Of a stretch of 64,000 nucleotides of DNA, positions 9,199 to 18,138 are shown piece after piece. The stretch's first letter is position 1; the number at the start of each line of letters is the position of its first letter. The translations under genes were made by a program, and so were the position numbers. The notes below the pieces were generated by a model. It did not search any database and had not been told where the DNA came from. It worked only from the letters and a program-made list of their open reading frames with translations. The stretch is from contig NZ_JBLGTV010000006.1 in NCBI RefSeq assembly GCF_047468865.1, positions 139,601 to 203,600 on the forward strand, read 5' to 3'. Origin of the DNA: Castellaniella hirudinis_A. Lineage in GTDB: Bacteria > Pseudomonadota > Gammaproteobacteria > Burkholderiales > Burkholderiaceae_B.

Positions 9199-10140
9199 AT
9201 GGCAGGCTGGCGTCACTTGTTCACCGTGCTGACCCCCACTTACAACCGGGCGCATACGCTGCAGCGCGTGTACCTGTCGCTGCGCGAACAGTCCTTCCAG
9301 GACTTCGAGTGGGTCATCATCGACGATGGCTCCACCGACCACACGCGCGATCTGGTGCAGGCCTGGCAGGCCGAGGCCAGTTTTCCCATCCGCTACACCT
9401 GGCAAGCCAACCAGCACAAGAAAACCGCCTTCAACAATGGGGTGCGCCAGGCCCGTGGCGAGTGGCTGGTGGCCATCGACAGCGACGACGAACTGGATCC
9501 GAATGCCTTGTATCAGATGGCTTCCGTTTGGGACCAGATTTCACCGGCGCAGCGCCATCGCTATGTGGCGATCACCGGTTTGTGCGCCCGGCCGGACGGG
9601 CGCATCGTGGGGGATATGTACCCGCGGGATGTGATGGACATCACGTCGCTGGACATGACGTTCCGCCACCATGTGCGGGGTGAGAAATTCGGTTGTCTGC
9701 GCACCGACGTGCTGCGCCAGTTTCCTTTTCCCGAGGACATCCCGGGTTTTGTCCCCGAGAGCCTGGTCTGGCGGGCCATCGCCCGGGCGGGCTACCTGAC
9801 CCGCTTCGTCAATCAGGTGTTCCGGGTATATCACGACAGCCCCGACAGCCTGTCCCGTCAGGGCCAGGCGGCCGACAGCAGCCGGCACGCCCTGGGCCTG
9901 TGGCTGCTGGCCTATGACACGGTGGAATGCTGTCTGCCGTGGCTGCGCTACCAGCCGGTGGCGTTTCTGAAGGCGGCGGCGCGCTATACCCGGTTTTCCC
10001 TGCACCTGCGCCAGCGGCATCTGGCCCGGCCCGGCGGGCGGCAGCTGACCCACCTGGGCGCGCGTTGCCTGGTGCTGTGCATGTGGCCGGTCGGGCTGGG
10101 CCTGTTCGTGCGCGATTGCGTGGCCGACAACACGAAATAA
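9199..10140 (+). CDS. Family 2 glycosyltransferase
   Basis: 313 residues from the ATG preceded by AGAGGAG; an upstream in-frame ATG at 9103 lacks such a site. GT-A fold markers are LTPTYNRAHTL (residues 11-21), IDDGSTD (41-47) and DSDDE (94-98, the metal and nucleotide-sugar DxD). The C-terminal third is hydrophobic and arginine rich and probably touches the inner membrane. Such enzymes add sugars to lipopolysaccharide, exopolysaccharide or lipid carriers; donor and acceptor cannot be told. No other glycan genes are adjacent, so it is a lone gene. Confidence 0.85.
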   Translation: MAGWRHLFTVLTPTYNRAHTLQRVYLSLREQSFQDFEWVIIDDGSTDHTRDLVQAWQAEASFPIRYTWQANQHKKTAFNNGVRQARGEWLVAIDSDDELDPNALYQMASVWDQISPAQRHRYVAITGLCARPDGRIVGDMYPRDVMDITSLDMTFRHHVRGEKFGCLRTDVLRQFPFPEDIPGFVPESLVWRAIARAGYLTRFVNQVFRVYHDSPDSLSRQGQAADSSRHALGLWLLAYDTVECCLPWLRYQPVAFLKAAARYTRFSLHLRQRHLARPGGRQLTHLGARCLVLCMWPVGLGLFVRDCVADNTK

Positions 10141-10210
10141 CAGGGCGCGGGCGCCCCGGCGTCCGCGGCATTCCGGGCCGCAGCAGGCCCGGCCCCGGCG
10201 GCGCCCGGGC

Positions 10211-10687
10211 TTACGGCCCGGCCGGGCGGTCGTCCGATCCGGCGGGGTCGTTGTCCGGTTCGTCCAGTTCCGTGGGGTCGTCCTGGTCGTCGGGTTGCGG
10301 GTCGTCGGCCAACTGGAAAGGCAGCAGTTCGGCCAGGTCGTCCGACCAGCCGGTTTCTTCGCCGTCGGCATCCACCTTGATATAGCGGCAGCCCTCCAGT
10401 GCGCTGAGTTGAATGGCCCAGAGGAATTCGCAGTCGATGGGCTCACCGTCGGACAGGTCGAGCCCGCCCTGGTTGCCGACGAACCGGGCGCCGGGGCCGC
10501 CCGCCTGGACACGCGGGCAATCGTCATCGTCATCCGGCCCCAGGGGCAGGGCGAACAAGGCCCATTCGTAGTCGTCGTCGGTTTCGACCACGATTTCGGC
10601 GATGACCGGCTTGCCCATGTAAGCGCACAGGGCGTCGGCGGTGCGTCCCAGGAGATCCGCGTCTGTATCGGTGAAGTGTAGGGTCAT
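10211..10687 (-). CDS. Acidic hypothetical protein
   Basis: 158 residues from an ATG with CGGAGG upstream on the minus strand. The body (starting MTLHFTDTDADLL) looks like a compact cytoplasmic domain with segments such as PVIAEIVVETDDDYEW. The last 35 residues are almost all Asp, Glu and Pro. It converges with the glycosyltransferase. I do not recognise the family, and an acidic tail can imitate DNA or bind basic partners, but nothing here shows it. Confidence 0.6.
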   Translation of the reverse strand: MTLHFTDTDADLLGRTADALCAYMGKPVIAEIVVETDDDYEWALFALPLGPDDDDDCPRVQAGGPGARFVGNQGGLDLSDGEPIDCEFLWAIQLSALEGCRYIKVDADGEETGWSDDLAELLPFQLADDPQPDDQDDPTELDEPDNDPAGSDDRPAGP

Positions 10688-10837
10688 GGAAGCCTCCGGC
10701 TGCGGTGTCGTTCCCGCCATTATCGCCGTTCCCGGCGCACGCGGGGGCGCCGGCCGGCCGGTGCTTTTGCCCGGTCCGGCCTACAATACTGGCTTTGTGC
10801 GGCCAAATCCCTTGGCCACAGCTTTGACGGTGACGCC

Positions 10838-12511
10838 ATGGCACAGTATGTATATTCAATGAACCGGGTGGGCAAGATCGTGCCGCCCAAGCGCCAGATT
10901 CTGCGCGATATTTCCTTGTCGTTTTTTCCCGGCGCCAAGATCGGCGTGCTGGGTCTCAATGGCTCGGGCAAGTCCACGCTGCTGAAAATCATGGCGGGGG
11001 TGGACAAGGATATCGAGGGTGAAGCCATTCCTATGGCGGGCCTGAACATCGGCTACCTGCCCCAGGAACCCCAGCTCGACCCGGATCATAACGTGCGCCA
11101 GGCGGTCGAGGCCGGCCTGGGCAAGGTATTCGAGGCCCGCAAGCGGCTGGACGAGGTATATGCCGCCTATGCGGACGAGGACGCCGACTTCGATGCGCTG
11201 GCGGCCGAGCAGGCCGAACTCGAAGCTGTGATCGCGGCGGCGGCCACCAGCGGCAGCGACGATATCGAAACACAAATGGAAATCGCCGCCGATGCCCTGC
11301 GCCTGCCGCCCTGGGAGGCTGCGGTGGCCACCTTGTCCGGCGGCGAGAAGCGCCGGGTGGCGCTGTGCCGCCTGCTGCTGTCCAAACCCGACATGCTGCT
11401 GCTGGACGAACCCACCAACCACCTGGATGCGGAATCCGTGGAATGGCTGGAAGTCTTTTTGCGGCAGTTTCCCGGTACGGTGGTGGCGGTAACCCATGAT
11501 CGTTATTTCCTGGACAATGCGGCCGAATGGATTCTGGAATTGGATCGCGGGCACGGCATCCCCTGGAAGGGCAACTACAGTTCCTGGCTGGAACAAAAAG
11601 AAGACCGCCTGAAACACGAGGAAGCCGCCGAGTCCGCCCGCCAGCGCACCATCAAGAAAGAGCTGGAATGGGTGCGGCAAAACCCCAAGGGCCGCCAGGC
11701 CAAGGCCAAGGCGCGTCTGGCGCGCTTCGAGGAGCTGTCTTCGCACGAATACCAGAAACGCAACGAGACCCAGGAAATCTTCATTCCGGTGGCCGAGCGC
11801 CTGGGCAGCGAAGTCATTGAATTCGCCAACGTGTCCAAGTCGTTCGGCGATCGCCTGCTGATTGACGACCTCAGCTTCAAAGTGCCGCCCGGGGCGATTG
11901 TCGGGATCATCGGGCCCAACGGGGCGGGCAAGTCCACGCTGTTTCGCATGATTGCCGGGCAGCAGGCGCCGGATTCGGGCGAGGTGACGCTGGGCCAGAC
12001 GGTCAAACTGGCGTTTGTGGATCAGTCGCGCGATGCCTTGCCGGACGACAAGAGCGTGTTCGATGCGATTGCCGATGGCGCGGATCTCCTGACGGTGGGC
12101 CGCTTCGAGATGCCGGCGCGGGCGTATCTGGGGCGCTTCAATTTCAAGGGCGGCGACCAGAACAAGCAGGTGGGCAAGCTGTCGGGGGGCGAGCGCGGGC
12201 GCCTGCATCTGGCCAAGACGCTGATTGCGGGCGGCAATGTGCTGCTGCTGGATGAGCCGTCCAATGACCTGGATGTGGAAACGCTGCGGGCGCTGGAAGA
12301 CGCCTTGCTGGAATTCGCGGGGTCGGTGCTGGTGATCAGCCACGACCGCTGGTTCCTGGATCGCATTGCGACGCATATTCTGGCGTTCGAGGGGGATTCC
12401 AAAGTCGTGTTCTTTGATGGCAACTACCAGGAATACGAGGCGGACAAGCGCCAGCGGCTGGGCGAGGAAGCTTCCCGACCCAAGCGGATTCGATATAAGG
12501 CGCTGAAATAA
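10838..12511 (+). CDS. ettA: Energy-dependent translational throttle protein EttA (ABC-F)
   Basis: 557 residues, the usual EttA length, with two ABC domains and no membrane segments. Walker A motifs are GLNGSGKST (39-47) and GPNGAGKST (near 359), each followed by LSGGE and LLLDEPTNHLD or LLLDEPSNDLD. The linker between the domains is charged and helical, as in the P-site tRNA-interaction motif of ABC-F proteins. EttA binds the ribosomal E site and gates the first peptide bond according to the ATP/ADP ratio. The start MAQYVYSM is characteristic of the family. The gene stands alone. Confidence 0.95.
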   Translation: MAQYVYSMNRVGKIVPPKRQILRDISLSFFPGAKIGVLGLNGSGKSTLLKIMAGVDKDIEGEAIPMAGLNIGYLPQEPQLDPDHNVRQAVEAGLGKVFEARKRLDEVYAAYADEDADFDALAAEQAELEAVIAAAATSGSDDIETQMEIAADALRLPPWEAAVATLSGGEKRRVALCRLLLSKPDMLLLDEPTNHLDAESVEWLEVFLRQFPGTVVAVTHDRYFLDNAAEWILELDRGHGIPWKGNYSSWLEQKEDRLKHEEAAESARQRTIKKELEWVRQNPKGRQAKAKARLARFEELSSHEYQKRNETQEIFIPVAERLGSEVIEFANVSKSFGDRLLIDDLSFKVPPGAIVGIIGPNGAGKSTLFRMIAGQQAPDSGEVTLGQTVKLAFVDQSRDALPDDKSVFDAIADGADLLTVGRFEMPARAYLGRFNFKGGDQNKQVGKLSGGERGRLHLAKTLIAGGNVLLLDEPSNDLDVETLRALEDALLEFAGSVLVISHDRWFLDRIATHILAFEGDSKVVFFDGNYQEYEADKRQRLGEEASRPKRIRYKALK

Positions 12512-12552
12512 GCGGGTATCCACGGGTGGAATAAGCGGGTATCCATGGGTGG
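12507..12552 (+). repeat. Tandem 23-bp duplication across the ettA stop codon
   Basis: Two adjacent 23-bp copies (12507-12529 and 12530-12552) differ at one base. The first copy includes the ettA TAA, so the duplication adds a second copy of the stop region and does not change the protein. It looks like a recent slippage event. Confidence 0.85.
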
Positions 12553-12678
12553 AAGTCGAGCGCCCGCCTCGTTTTTCGGGTGCCTTGCTGTGTTTTTGCG
12601 GTCTTTCGCCGTGGATCGGTGGGCGGGCCGTCATTTGGCGGCTGCACCGGGAGGCGGGATGATCGAAGGAGCGGGGTG

Positions 12679-13236
12679 ATGAAATATATGGATTTGAGCC
12701 AGGCGCTGGTGTCGGCGGAGACCAGCCTGCTGCTGATCGTGGATATGCAGGAAAAACTGCTGCCCGCGATTCAGGATGCGGATGCCTTGTGCGGTCGGGT
12801 GGCGCGGTTGGCGCAGGCGGCGCGGCTGTTGTCGGTGCCGGTGTGGGCCACGGAGCATTGGCCCGGGAAAATCGGGCCGACGCGGCCGGGGCTGTTGTCC
12901 GCCGAGGATACGGTTGTAACCAAAACATATTTCAATGCCTGCCGGGAGCCCGGGTTTTTGCCGCATTGGCCCGCCCGGCGCCGACGAGTGCTGCTGACCG
13001 GCACCGAGGCCCATATCTGCGTGTTGCAGACAGGGCTGGGGCTGGCGCAGGCGGGTTTCGATCCTGTGCTGGTGGTCGACGGGATCGGGTCGCGCCGGGC
13101 GTCGGACCGGACGGAGGCCTGCCGCCGCTGGCGACGCTATGGCTTGGAAACCGTCACGATGGAGATGGTCATGTATGAATGGCTGGAAACTCCGGCCAAT
13201 CCGGCTTTTCGGCAGGTGTTGGCGCTGGTCAAGTAG
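12679..13236 (+). CDS. Isochorismatase-family cysteine hydrolase
   Basis: 185 residues from an ATG with GAAGGAG 7 bases upstream. The cysteine-hydrolase triad is visible: Asp22 in LLIVDMQEKLLP, Lys82 in VVTKTYF and Cys114 in TGTEAHICVLQT. The family includes isochorismatases, nicotinamidases and N-carbamoyl hydrolases. This short form, with the ATEHWPGKIGPT segment, resembles the widespread YcaC-like hydrolases of unknown substrate. No siderophore genes are nearby, so isochorismate is unlikely to be the substrate. Confidence 0.85.
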   Translation: MKYMDLSQALVSAETSLLLIVDMQEKLLPAIQDADALCGRVARLAQAARLLSVPVWATEHWPGKIGPTRPGLLSAEDTVVTKTYFNACREPGFLPHWPARRRRVLLTGTEAHICVLQTGLGLAQAGFDPVLVVDGIGSRRASDRTEACRRWRRYGLETVTMEMVMYEWLETPANPAFRQVLALVK

Positions 13237-13294
13237 CGGGTCTGCGGCGCGCGGGGCGGGCGCCGGCCCGGGGGCCGGTCGGCGGCGGGGGCGG

Positions 13295-13320
13295 GTTGCC
13301 GCCTCTTGTTGCCGCCTCTT
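13295..13320 (+). repeat. Tandem 13-bp repeat
   Basis: Two exact adjacent copies of GTTGCCGCCTCTT in the spacer upstream of the OsmB-like gene. No function is evident. Confidence 0.7.
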
Positions 13321-13423
13321 TTGGGGATGGGACAGGTGCTCACCAAACTGTACAACGAGCTTACAATTTAAAGAAAGGCTTCCCGTTATAACGGAAATAG
13401 GTTACAACTCACTGGAGTCTTTT

Positions 13424-13651
13424 ATGATGATTCGCGCGCTTGTTAAATTCAGTGCTGTATTGATTGTGGTGGGCGCCATGGCCGGTTGTTCTTCTTGGGA
13501 CAACATGAGCCATCGCCAGAAATCCGCCGTGACCGGGGCCGGGATCGGCGGCGTTGCTGGCGCAGTGGTCACCGGCGGTGGGGTTTTGGGCACAGTAGGT
13601 GGTGCCGCCATCGGCGGGGTCATTGGCGACCAAGTCGGAAAAAACAAATAA
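13424..13651 (+). CDS. osmB: OsmB-like glycine-zipper lipoprotein
   Basis: 75 residues. The signal peptide ends in GAMAGC (Cys22). The rest is a short polar stretch (SSWDNMSHRQKSAVTG) and a glycine-zipper helix pair rich in GxxxG steps, finishing GGVIGDQVGKNK. Spacing and ending match E. coli OsmB, an osmotically induced outer-membrane lipoprotein, closely enough for a homologue call. GGAG lies 6 bases upstream of two adjacent ATGs; the first is used. The upstream spacer is more AT-rich than its surroundings and may hold a stress promoter, but I could not define one. Confidence 0.8.
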   Translation: MMIRALVKFSAVLIVVGAMAGCSSWDNMSHRQKSAVTGAGIGGVAGAVVTGGGVLGTVGGAAIGGVIGDQVGKNK

Positions 13652-13669
13652 GCCATCTATTCTCCTTTC

Positions 13670-14227
13670 ATGCCTGCACATCCCCATGTCTTTTATCGTT
13701 CGTTCCACTGGTTGATGCTCGGGCTGGGCGTCGCGCTGCTGTCGGCGTGCGCCTCCATGTCCGAAAGTGAATGCTTGACGGCCGATTGGGTCGATCAAGG
13801 CATGCGGGATGGCCGCCAGGGCTACGCCGTCACGCGGGTGGCGGATCACTACGAGGCCTGTGCAGGGGTCGGGGTGGTGCCCGATACGGCCCAATATCGC
13901 CAGGGCTACGACAAAGGCATTGCGCAGTATTGCACCCCCGAAAACGGGGCTAACCAGGGGCGGGCGGGGCGCTCGTATCGCGGGGTTTGCCCGGCGCACC
14001 TGGAAGCCGCTTTCCTGGCGCCGTATCGACATGGGCTGGCCGTCTATAACGCCCAGCAGCGGGTCGAGCGCCTGAACAACGAATCCCGGCAGCTGCAGTA
14101 CACGCTGGATAAGGAAAAAGACCCGGACAAGCAGCGGCGCCTGCGCAACCAGTTGCGGGATTTGGACGACAGCTTGCGGCGGGCGCGGGCCGATCTGGCC
14201 AATATTGATCGGAACCGGCCCTATTGA
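13670..14227 (+). CDS. DUF2799 lipoprotein
   Basis: 185 residues. A lipobox (LLSAC, Cys27) follows a short hydrophobic signal. The mature part has the DUF2799 signature SECLTADWVDQGMRDGRQG, a second GYDKGIAQYC block and a C-terminal coiled coil from about residue 125 (arginine/glutamate-rich heptads). Paired cysteines probably form disulphides in the periplasm. The family has no assigned role. It lies 18 bases after the OsmB-like gene on the same strand and may share its transcript. Confidence 0.82.
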   Translation: MPAHPHVFYRSFHWLMLGLGVALLSACASMSESECLTADWVDQGMRDGRQGYAVTRVADHYEACAGVGVVPDTAQYRQGYDKGIAQYCTPENGANQGRAGRSYRGVCPAHLEAAFLAPYRHGLAVYNAQQRVERLNNESRQLQYTLDKEKDPDKQRRLRNQLRDLDDSLRRARADLANIDRNRPY

Positions 14228-14250
14228 TCCACTTGCGGGCAGGGGCTTAT

Positions 14251-15327
14251 ATGTGCTTCATGCCATTTGATGTGCTGAAAAGCGGCTTTGCGCCTTGGGG
14301 GCGCATGCTGGCCGCCGGTGTGCTGGCCGGGGCGCTGGCGGCCTGTGGGTCGGCGCCTGTGCGCACCAGCGGGGCGGCTGTCCCGGACACGGGGCTGGCT
14401 CCGGTCGCAGCCCCCGCCCTGGCGGCGGTTCCCGCGCCGGCTGCCGCCGCGTCCCCGGCGGTGTCCGCATCGGGCCGGCTGGACGATACCCCCCGGATTG
14501 CCGTGATGTCGGCGTTTGCGCCCGAGCTTGCCCTGCTGCGCCAGCGTGTGAAAAATGCCCGCACGTATCAGGTCAACGGGGTGGTGTTCACCACCGGCGA
14601 ACTCGAATCCCAGCCGGTGGTCTTGCTACTCAGCGGCATCAGCATGGTCAATGCCGCCATGAATACGCAGCTGCTGTTCGACCGCTTCCAGGTGACCCGT
14701 CTGGTGTTCAGCGGGATTGCCGGCGGGGTCAACCCGGACCTGCATCTGGGCGATGTCAGTGTGCCGCAGCGCTGGGGCCAGTATCTGGAAGTCGTCATGA
14801 TGCGTGAAACCGCGCCGGGCCGCTTCCAGGCCCCGGCCTCCAAGGGGCAATTCCAGTTCGCGCCCTATGGCATGATGCAGCCGCGCGCTGTCCGCGTGCG
14901 CCGTCCGGGGCAGCCGGATTTTCAGGAAAAATTCTGGTTCGAAGCCGATCCGGCCATGTTGGCGGTCGCCCGCCGCATCCAAGGGGTGCCGTTGAAGTCC
15001 TGCGATGCCGCCGGCCAGTGCGTCAGCCGGACGCCGCGCCTGGTGGTGGGGGGCAATGGGGTGTCCGGCCAGGCGTTCGTGGATAACGCGGCCTATCGGC
15101 GCTACGCCCACGAGGTTTTCCAGGCCAATGTGCTGGATATGGAAAGCGCCGCGTGCGCCATGGTGGCCTACAGCAACCAGGTGCCGTTCATTGCGTTCCG
15201 TTCATTGAGCGATCTGGCCGGGGGCGGGGCGGGCGAAAACGAAATGCAGGTGTTCATGCAGATCGCCGCCGACAATGCCGCCCACGTGCTGCTGGCTTTC
15301 CTGCGGGCCTGGCCGTCGCAGGATTAG
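14251..15327 (+). CDS. Lipoprotein with 5'-methylthioadenosine/S-adenosylhomocysteine nucleosidase-like domain
   Basis: 358 residues. A signal peptide with ALAAC (Cys32) and an Ala/Pro-rich linker precede a purine-nucleoside-phosphorylase/MTAN fold from about residue 80 (PRIAVMSAFAPELALL, GVVFTTGEL, FSGIAGGV, NVLDMESAACAMVAY). The DMESAA block holds the Met-Glu pair that contacts ribose in this superfamily, and the following RSLSDLAG is typical of the active site. Envelope-targeted members are known in Burkholderiales. The substrate is unknown. An alternative TTG start at 14224 overlaps the previous gene; the ATG with an upstream GCAGGGG is preferred. Confidence 0.82.
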   Translation: MCFMPFDVLKSGFAPWGRMLAAGVLAGALAACGSAPVRTSGAAVPDTGLAPVAAPALAAVPAPAAAASPAVSASGRLDDTPRIAVMSAFAPELALLRQRVKNARTYQVNGVVFTTGELESQPVVLLLSGISMVNAAMNTQLLFDRFQVTRLVFSGIAGGVNPDLHLGDVSVPQRWGQYLEVVMMRETAPGRFQAPASKGQFQFAPYGMMQPRAVRVRRPGQPDFQEKFWFEADPAMLAVARRIQGVPLKSCDAAGQCVSRTPRLVVGGNGVSGQAFVDNAAYRRYAHEVFQANVLDMESAACAMVAYSNQVPFIAFRSLSDLAGGGAGENEMQVFMQIAADNAAHVLLAFLRAWPSQD

Positions 15328-15350
15328 CCACCCGTTCGCGCAAGGGGCCG

Positions 15351-16925
15351 TCAGCGCCGATCCAGCGTGCCGCGCCCGTTCTTTTCGTAGAGTTCGATGC
15401 TCAGGCGGTTGCTGATCCCGCCGGGGCCGATGTCGAAGCGCACGGCGGAGCGGGATCCGGGGCTGGCCATCTCGTCGTCCACCGGATAGACGAACACATC
15501 GCCGTCCCAGTGTTGCAGGGGAATCGTTTGTTCCGCTCCGGCGGGCCCGATGGCCATCGTCAGCCGGCCGGCGGTTTCCGTGATGCGGGCCGTGCCATAG
15601 TAGTCGTTGGCGTAAGCGCCCGTATAGGCGTTGAAGGCGCGCGGCGGGACGGGCCGGGCCGGGAAGGCCTGGCCCGCATACTGCCCGAACGGGGCAAGTT
15701 CCTGGGCGAACACGGCCTCGTAGCCGGCCAGCCAGTCGCGGGTGACCTTTCCGTGCTGAACCCAATCCATGTACATCATGCCCAGGGCTTCGGCGGCCCC
15801 CACGGGCCGGGCGTTGGTCAGTACGACAATGCCTGTGTCGGCGTCGGGCAGCAGGTTGAAATTGGTGCCCGCCCCCAGGATGAAAGCCCCTGAGTGGCTG
15901 TAGCGGATGCGGCCGTCGGCCTGGGTTGTGACATTGAACCCGTAGCCGTAGGCGCCGCTGGCGGGGTTGCTGTCGCTGGGCGGCGCGGTCGTGTATTGCG
16001 GGCTCAGGGCGGGTTGCAGGGCGGCTGCGGGCACCAGGACGCGGCCGTCGACCCGGCCCTGGTGCAGCACCAGGTTCATCCAGCGGGCCATGTCCTGGAC
16101 GCTGGAACTGACCCCGCCCGCCGGTGATTGGGCGTCGGGCTGGCGCTGCCGCGGGTTGGGGGCGAACACCCCGTTGACCAGGATGTGGGGGCTGGCCCGA
16201 TTTTCGCGGGCCATGAAGTCGCTGAAGCGCGAACTGGTGGAAAGCATGCCCAGCGGTTGGTAGATTTCGCGTTGGGACAGGGTTTCCCAGTCGGTGCCGG
16301 CGGCCTGGGCGACCGCCAGAGCGGCGGCGGTCAGCCCGAAATTGGTATAGGCGTAGTGGGTGCCCAGCGGTTCGGTTGGCAGGTAGCGCAGGTGTTCCAG
16401 GATGTGCTGGCGGGAATAGCCCAGTTCTTCCAGGTCGTCGCCCGCGTGTTCGGGCAGGCCGGCGCGGTGGGCGTACAGATCGCCCACCGAGACTGCCCGC
16501 GTGGCATCCGGGTCGTGCAGGGCGAACCAGGGCAGTTGGCTGACGACCGGCGTATCCCAGGTGATCAGCCCCTTGCCCACCTGGCTGGCCACCACGGTGG
16601 CCCCGATGGACTTGGACAAGGAAGCCAGCTGGAACACGGTGTCGGCATCGATGGGCGCGCTGTCGCCCAGGCGGCGCACCCCGAAACCCTTGGCGTACAC
16701 GGTTTTACCCTGGTGCACCACCGCGACGGCCATGCCTGGGATGCCGGATCGCCGCATGACCTCGGCGGCCATGTTGTCCAACTGGGCCACAGCCTGGGTG
16801 ACGTGGCTGGCGGGGATGGGGCCGGGTGCGGCGCCGTCGGCCACCGAGGAGGAACCGTTGTCGCATCCCGCCAGACTCAGCAGGACGATGGCGATGGACA
16901 AGATGCGCAGGCGGGGGGTTGGCAT
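15351..16925 (-). CDS. Lipoprotein serine hydrolase of the beta-lactamase/penicillin-binding fold
   Basis: 524 residues. A signal ending LSLAGC (Cys21) predicts a lipoprotein. The serine hydrolase motifs are in order: S102-L-S-K105, Y193-T-N195 and a HSG triad (in YSHSGAFILG) in place of KTG. The C-terminal 120 residues look like a lipocalin-type domain often attached to such enzymes. The family (class C beta-lactamase related, esterases, D-aminopeptidases) is broad; a HSG triad and the long tail favour an esterase or peptidase over an antibiotic resistance enzyme. The gene converges on the nucleosidase-like gene with 23 bases between stops. Confidence 0.85.
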   Translation of the reverse strand: MPTPRLRILSIAIVLLSLAGCDNGSSSVADGAAPGPIPASHVTQAVAQLDNMAAEVMRRSGIPGMAVAVVHQGKTVYAKGFGVRRLGDSAPIDADTVFQLASLSKSIGATVVASQVGKGLITWDTPVVSQLPWFALHDPDATRAVSVGDLYAHRAGLPEHAGDDLEELGYSRQHILEHLRYLPTEPLGTHYAYTNFGLTAAALAVAQAAGTDWETLSQREIYQPLGMLSTSSRFSDFMARENRASPHILVNGVFAPNPRQRQPDAQSPAGGVSSSVQDMARWMNLVLHQGRVDGRVLVPAAALQPALSPQYTTAPPSDSNPASGAYGYGFNVTTQADGRIRYSHSGAFILGAGTNFNLLPDADTGIVVLTNARPVGAAEALGMMYMDWVQHGKVTRDWLAGYEAVFAQELAPFGQYAGQAFPARPVPPRAFNAYTGAYANDYYGTARITETAGRLTMAIGPAGAEQTIPLQHWDGDVFVYPVDDEMASPGSRSAVRFDIGPGGISNRLSIELYEKNGRGTLDRR

Positions 16926-17043
16926 GGTGGTATGGCCCGAAAGAGGCGTGGAGCGATGGCGGCTATTTTAATTGAGGCTGAAAACGCCGCCGCACGTTTA
17001 TTTTGTAACGCCGGGGCGCGGGCATGCCGGATGTTGCCGGCCG

Positions 17044-17904
17044 TCAAGGGCTTGGCGCATGCGCGGGCCCCAGGTAATGGGCGGGGCGTCCGAGGGCGGG
17101 ATCGAAGGGGTTGATCTGCCGGCTGATGGTTTGCGCTTCGCGTTGCAGAATGTCCAGGACGTGCGGCAGGCGTTCGTCGTTCAGGCGTTCGCTGAGTGTG
17201 CCGATGCTGAGGGCGGCGACCGTGCGGCCGTTGATATCGGTGATCGGAACCGCCACGCCGCCCATGCCCTGAATCAGCCCCTGGCCCTGGCTGACGGCAT
17301 AGTGCTGCGTTTTGGCCTGGGCAATTTGCGCGCGCAGGTGGACTTCGTCGATAAAGCCCAGGTGGCGCAGCCGGGGGGTGTTGAAACGGATGATTTCTTC
17401 TTGTTCTTGTGGCGGCAGCAGGGCCAGGATGAGGGTGCCGGCCTGGCCTAGGCCCAGGGGAATGCGTCCGCCGATGTCGCTGGTATATGAGCGGATGGGC
17501 AGGGGGCCTTCCACGCGGTCGAAGCACAGCACGTCGAAGCCGCTGCGCACCATCAGGAAGACGGTTTCGTTCAAGACGCCCGACAGGCGCAACAGCGCGG
17601 GATGGCACAGGGCGCGCAGCGTGGAATACCCGCAGCCGGCGCGCGCGGCCAGCGCGTAGAAGGCCACGCACAGCCGATAGGCCTTGCCCGAGGCGGTTTG
17701 TTCGGCGACGTTTTCATCCATCAGGGTTTTCAGCAGCCGGTGCGCGGTGGGCTGGGCCATGCCGGTTTTGCTGGCGATTTCTTTCAGGCGCAGGCCGGCG
17801 TCCGGTGCCTCGGCCAGGATGCGGACGATGGCGAGCCCGCGGGACAGCGAACCGGAAGGCCCGGCCGACTGGGCGGGCGGGCGGGTTTCCAGGCTTTTGG
17901 CCAT
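17044..17904 (-). CDS. IclR-family transcriptional regulator
   Basis: 286 residues. An N-terminal winged helix-turn-helix (about residues 20-75, SRGLAIVRILAEAP and GMAQPTAHRLLKTL) is followed by the IclR effector domain (GLGQAGTLILALL, GGVAVPITDINGRTVAALSIG). It is transcribed divergently from the transporter/oxidase operon across an AT-rich 234-bp spacer and is the natural candidate for its regulator, most often a repressor relieved by the substrate. The effector is not evident. Confidence 0.9.
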   Translation of the reverse strand: MAKSLETRPPAQSAGPSGSLSRGLAIVRILAEAPDAGLRLKEIASKTGMAQPTAHRLLKTLMDENVAEQTASGKAYRLCVAFYALAARAGCGYSTLRALCHPALLRLSGVLNETVFLMVRSGFDVLCFDRVEGPLPIRSYTSDIGGRIPLGLGQAGTLILALLPPQEQEEIIRFNTPRLRHLGFIDEVHLRAQIAQAKTQHYAVSQGQGLIQGMGGVAVPITDINGRTVAALSIGTLSERLNDERLPHVLDILQREAQTISRQINPFDPALGRPAHYLGPAHAPSP

Positions 17905-17978
17905 ACGGACATTCCTATAAAAAATAAATCGTTGATTTTCTGTTTTTTAGAATAAATAAATATTTATGTCAACAAATA

Positions 17979-17993
17979 TTCCATTTAATGAAA
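17979..17993. promoter_or_regulatory. Candidate IclR operator
   Basis: 15-bp near-palindrome TTCCATTTAATGAAA with one mismatched pair. It lies between the IclR gene and the promoter of the divergent operon, and its size and sequence resemble operators of IclR-type proteins. The neighbouring AAATTAATT repeats (17992-18010) add further symmetry. Inferred only from position and symmetry. Confidence 0.4.
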
Positions 17994-18030
17994 TTAATTA
18001 AAAATTAATTTTGTTATTTGTAAAATCCAA

Positions 18031-18060
18031 TTGACGCTCGAATGAATTGCTCACTAGACT
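18031..18060 (+). promoter_or_regulatory. Candidate sigma-70 promoter of the importer/oxidase operon
   Basis: TTGACG (18031-18036), 18-bp spacer, TAGACT (18055-18060), about 80 bases upstream of the first operon gene and just past the AT-rich operator region. Confidence 0.45.
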
Positions 18061-18138
18061 CGATACCAGAGTGGCGTCTTTCGTGCCCCGGCGCGATTGT
18101 CGCGGCAGCCCTCGGCCCCCCGTCAACCAGGAGCCCGC

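Noticed and set aside
7458..9683. 741-residue open frame opposite uvrA
   Set aside because: It has no ribosome site or domain and shadows the uvrA and glycosyltransferase genes; GC-rich DNA opens such frames readily.
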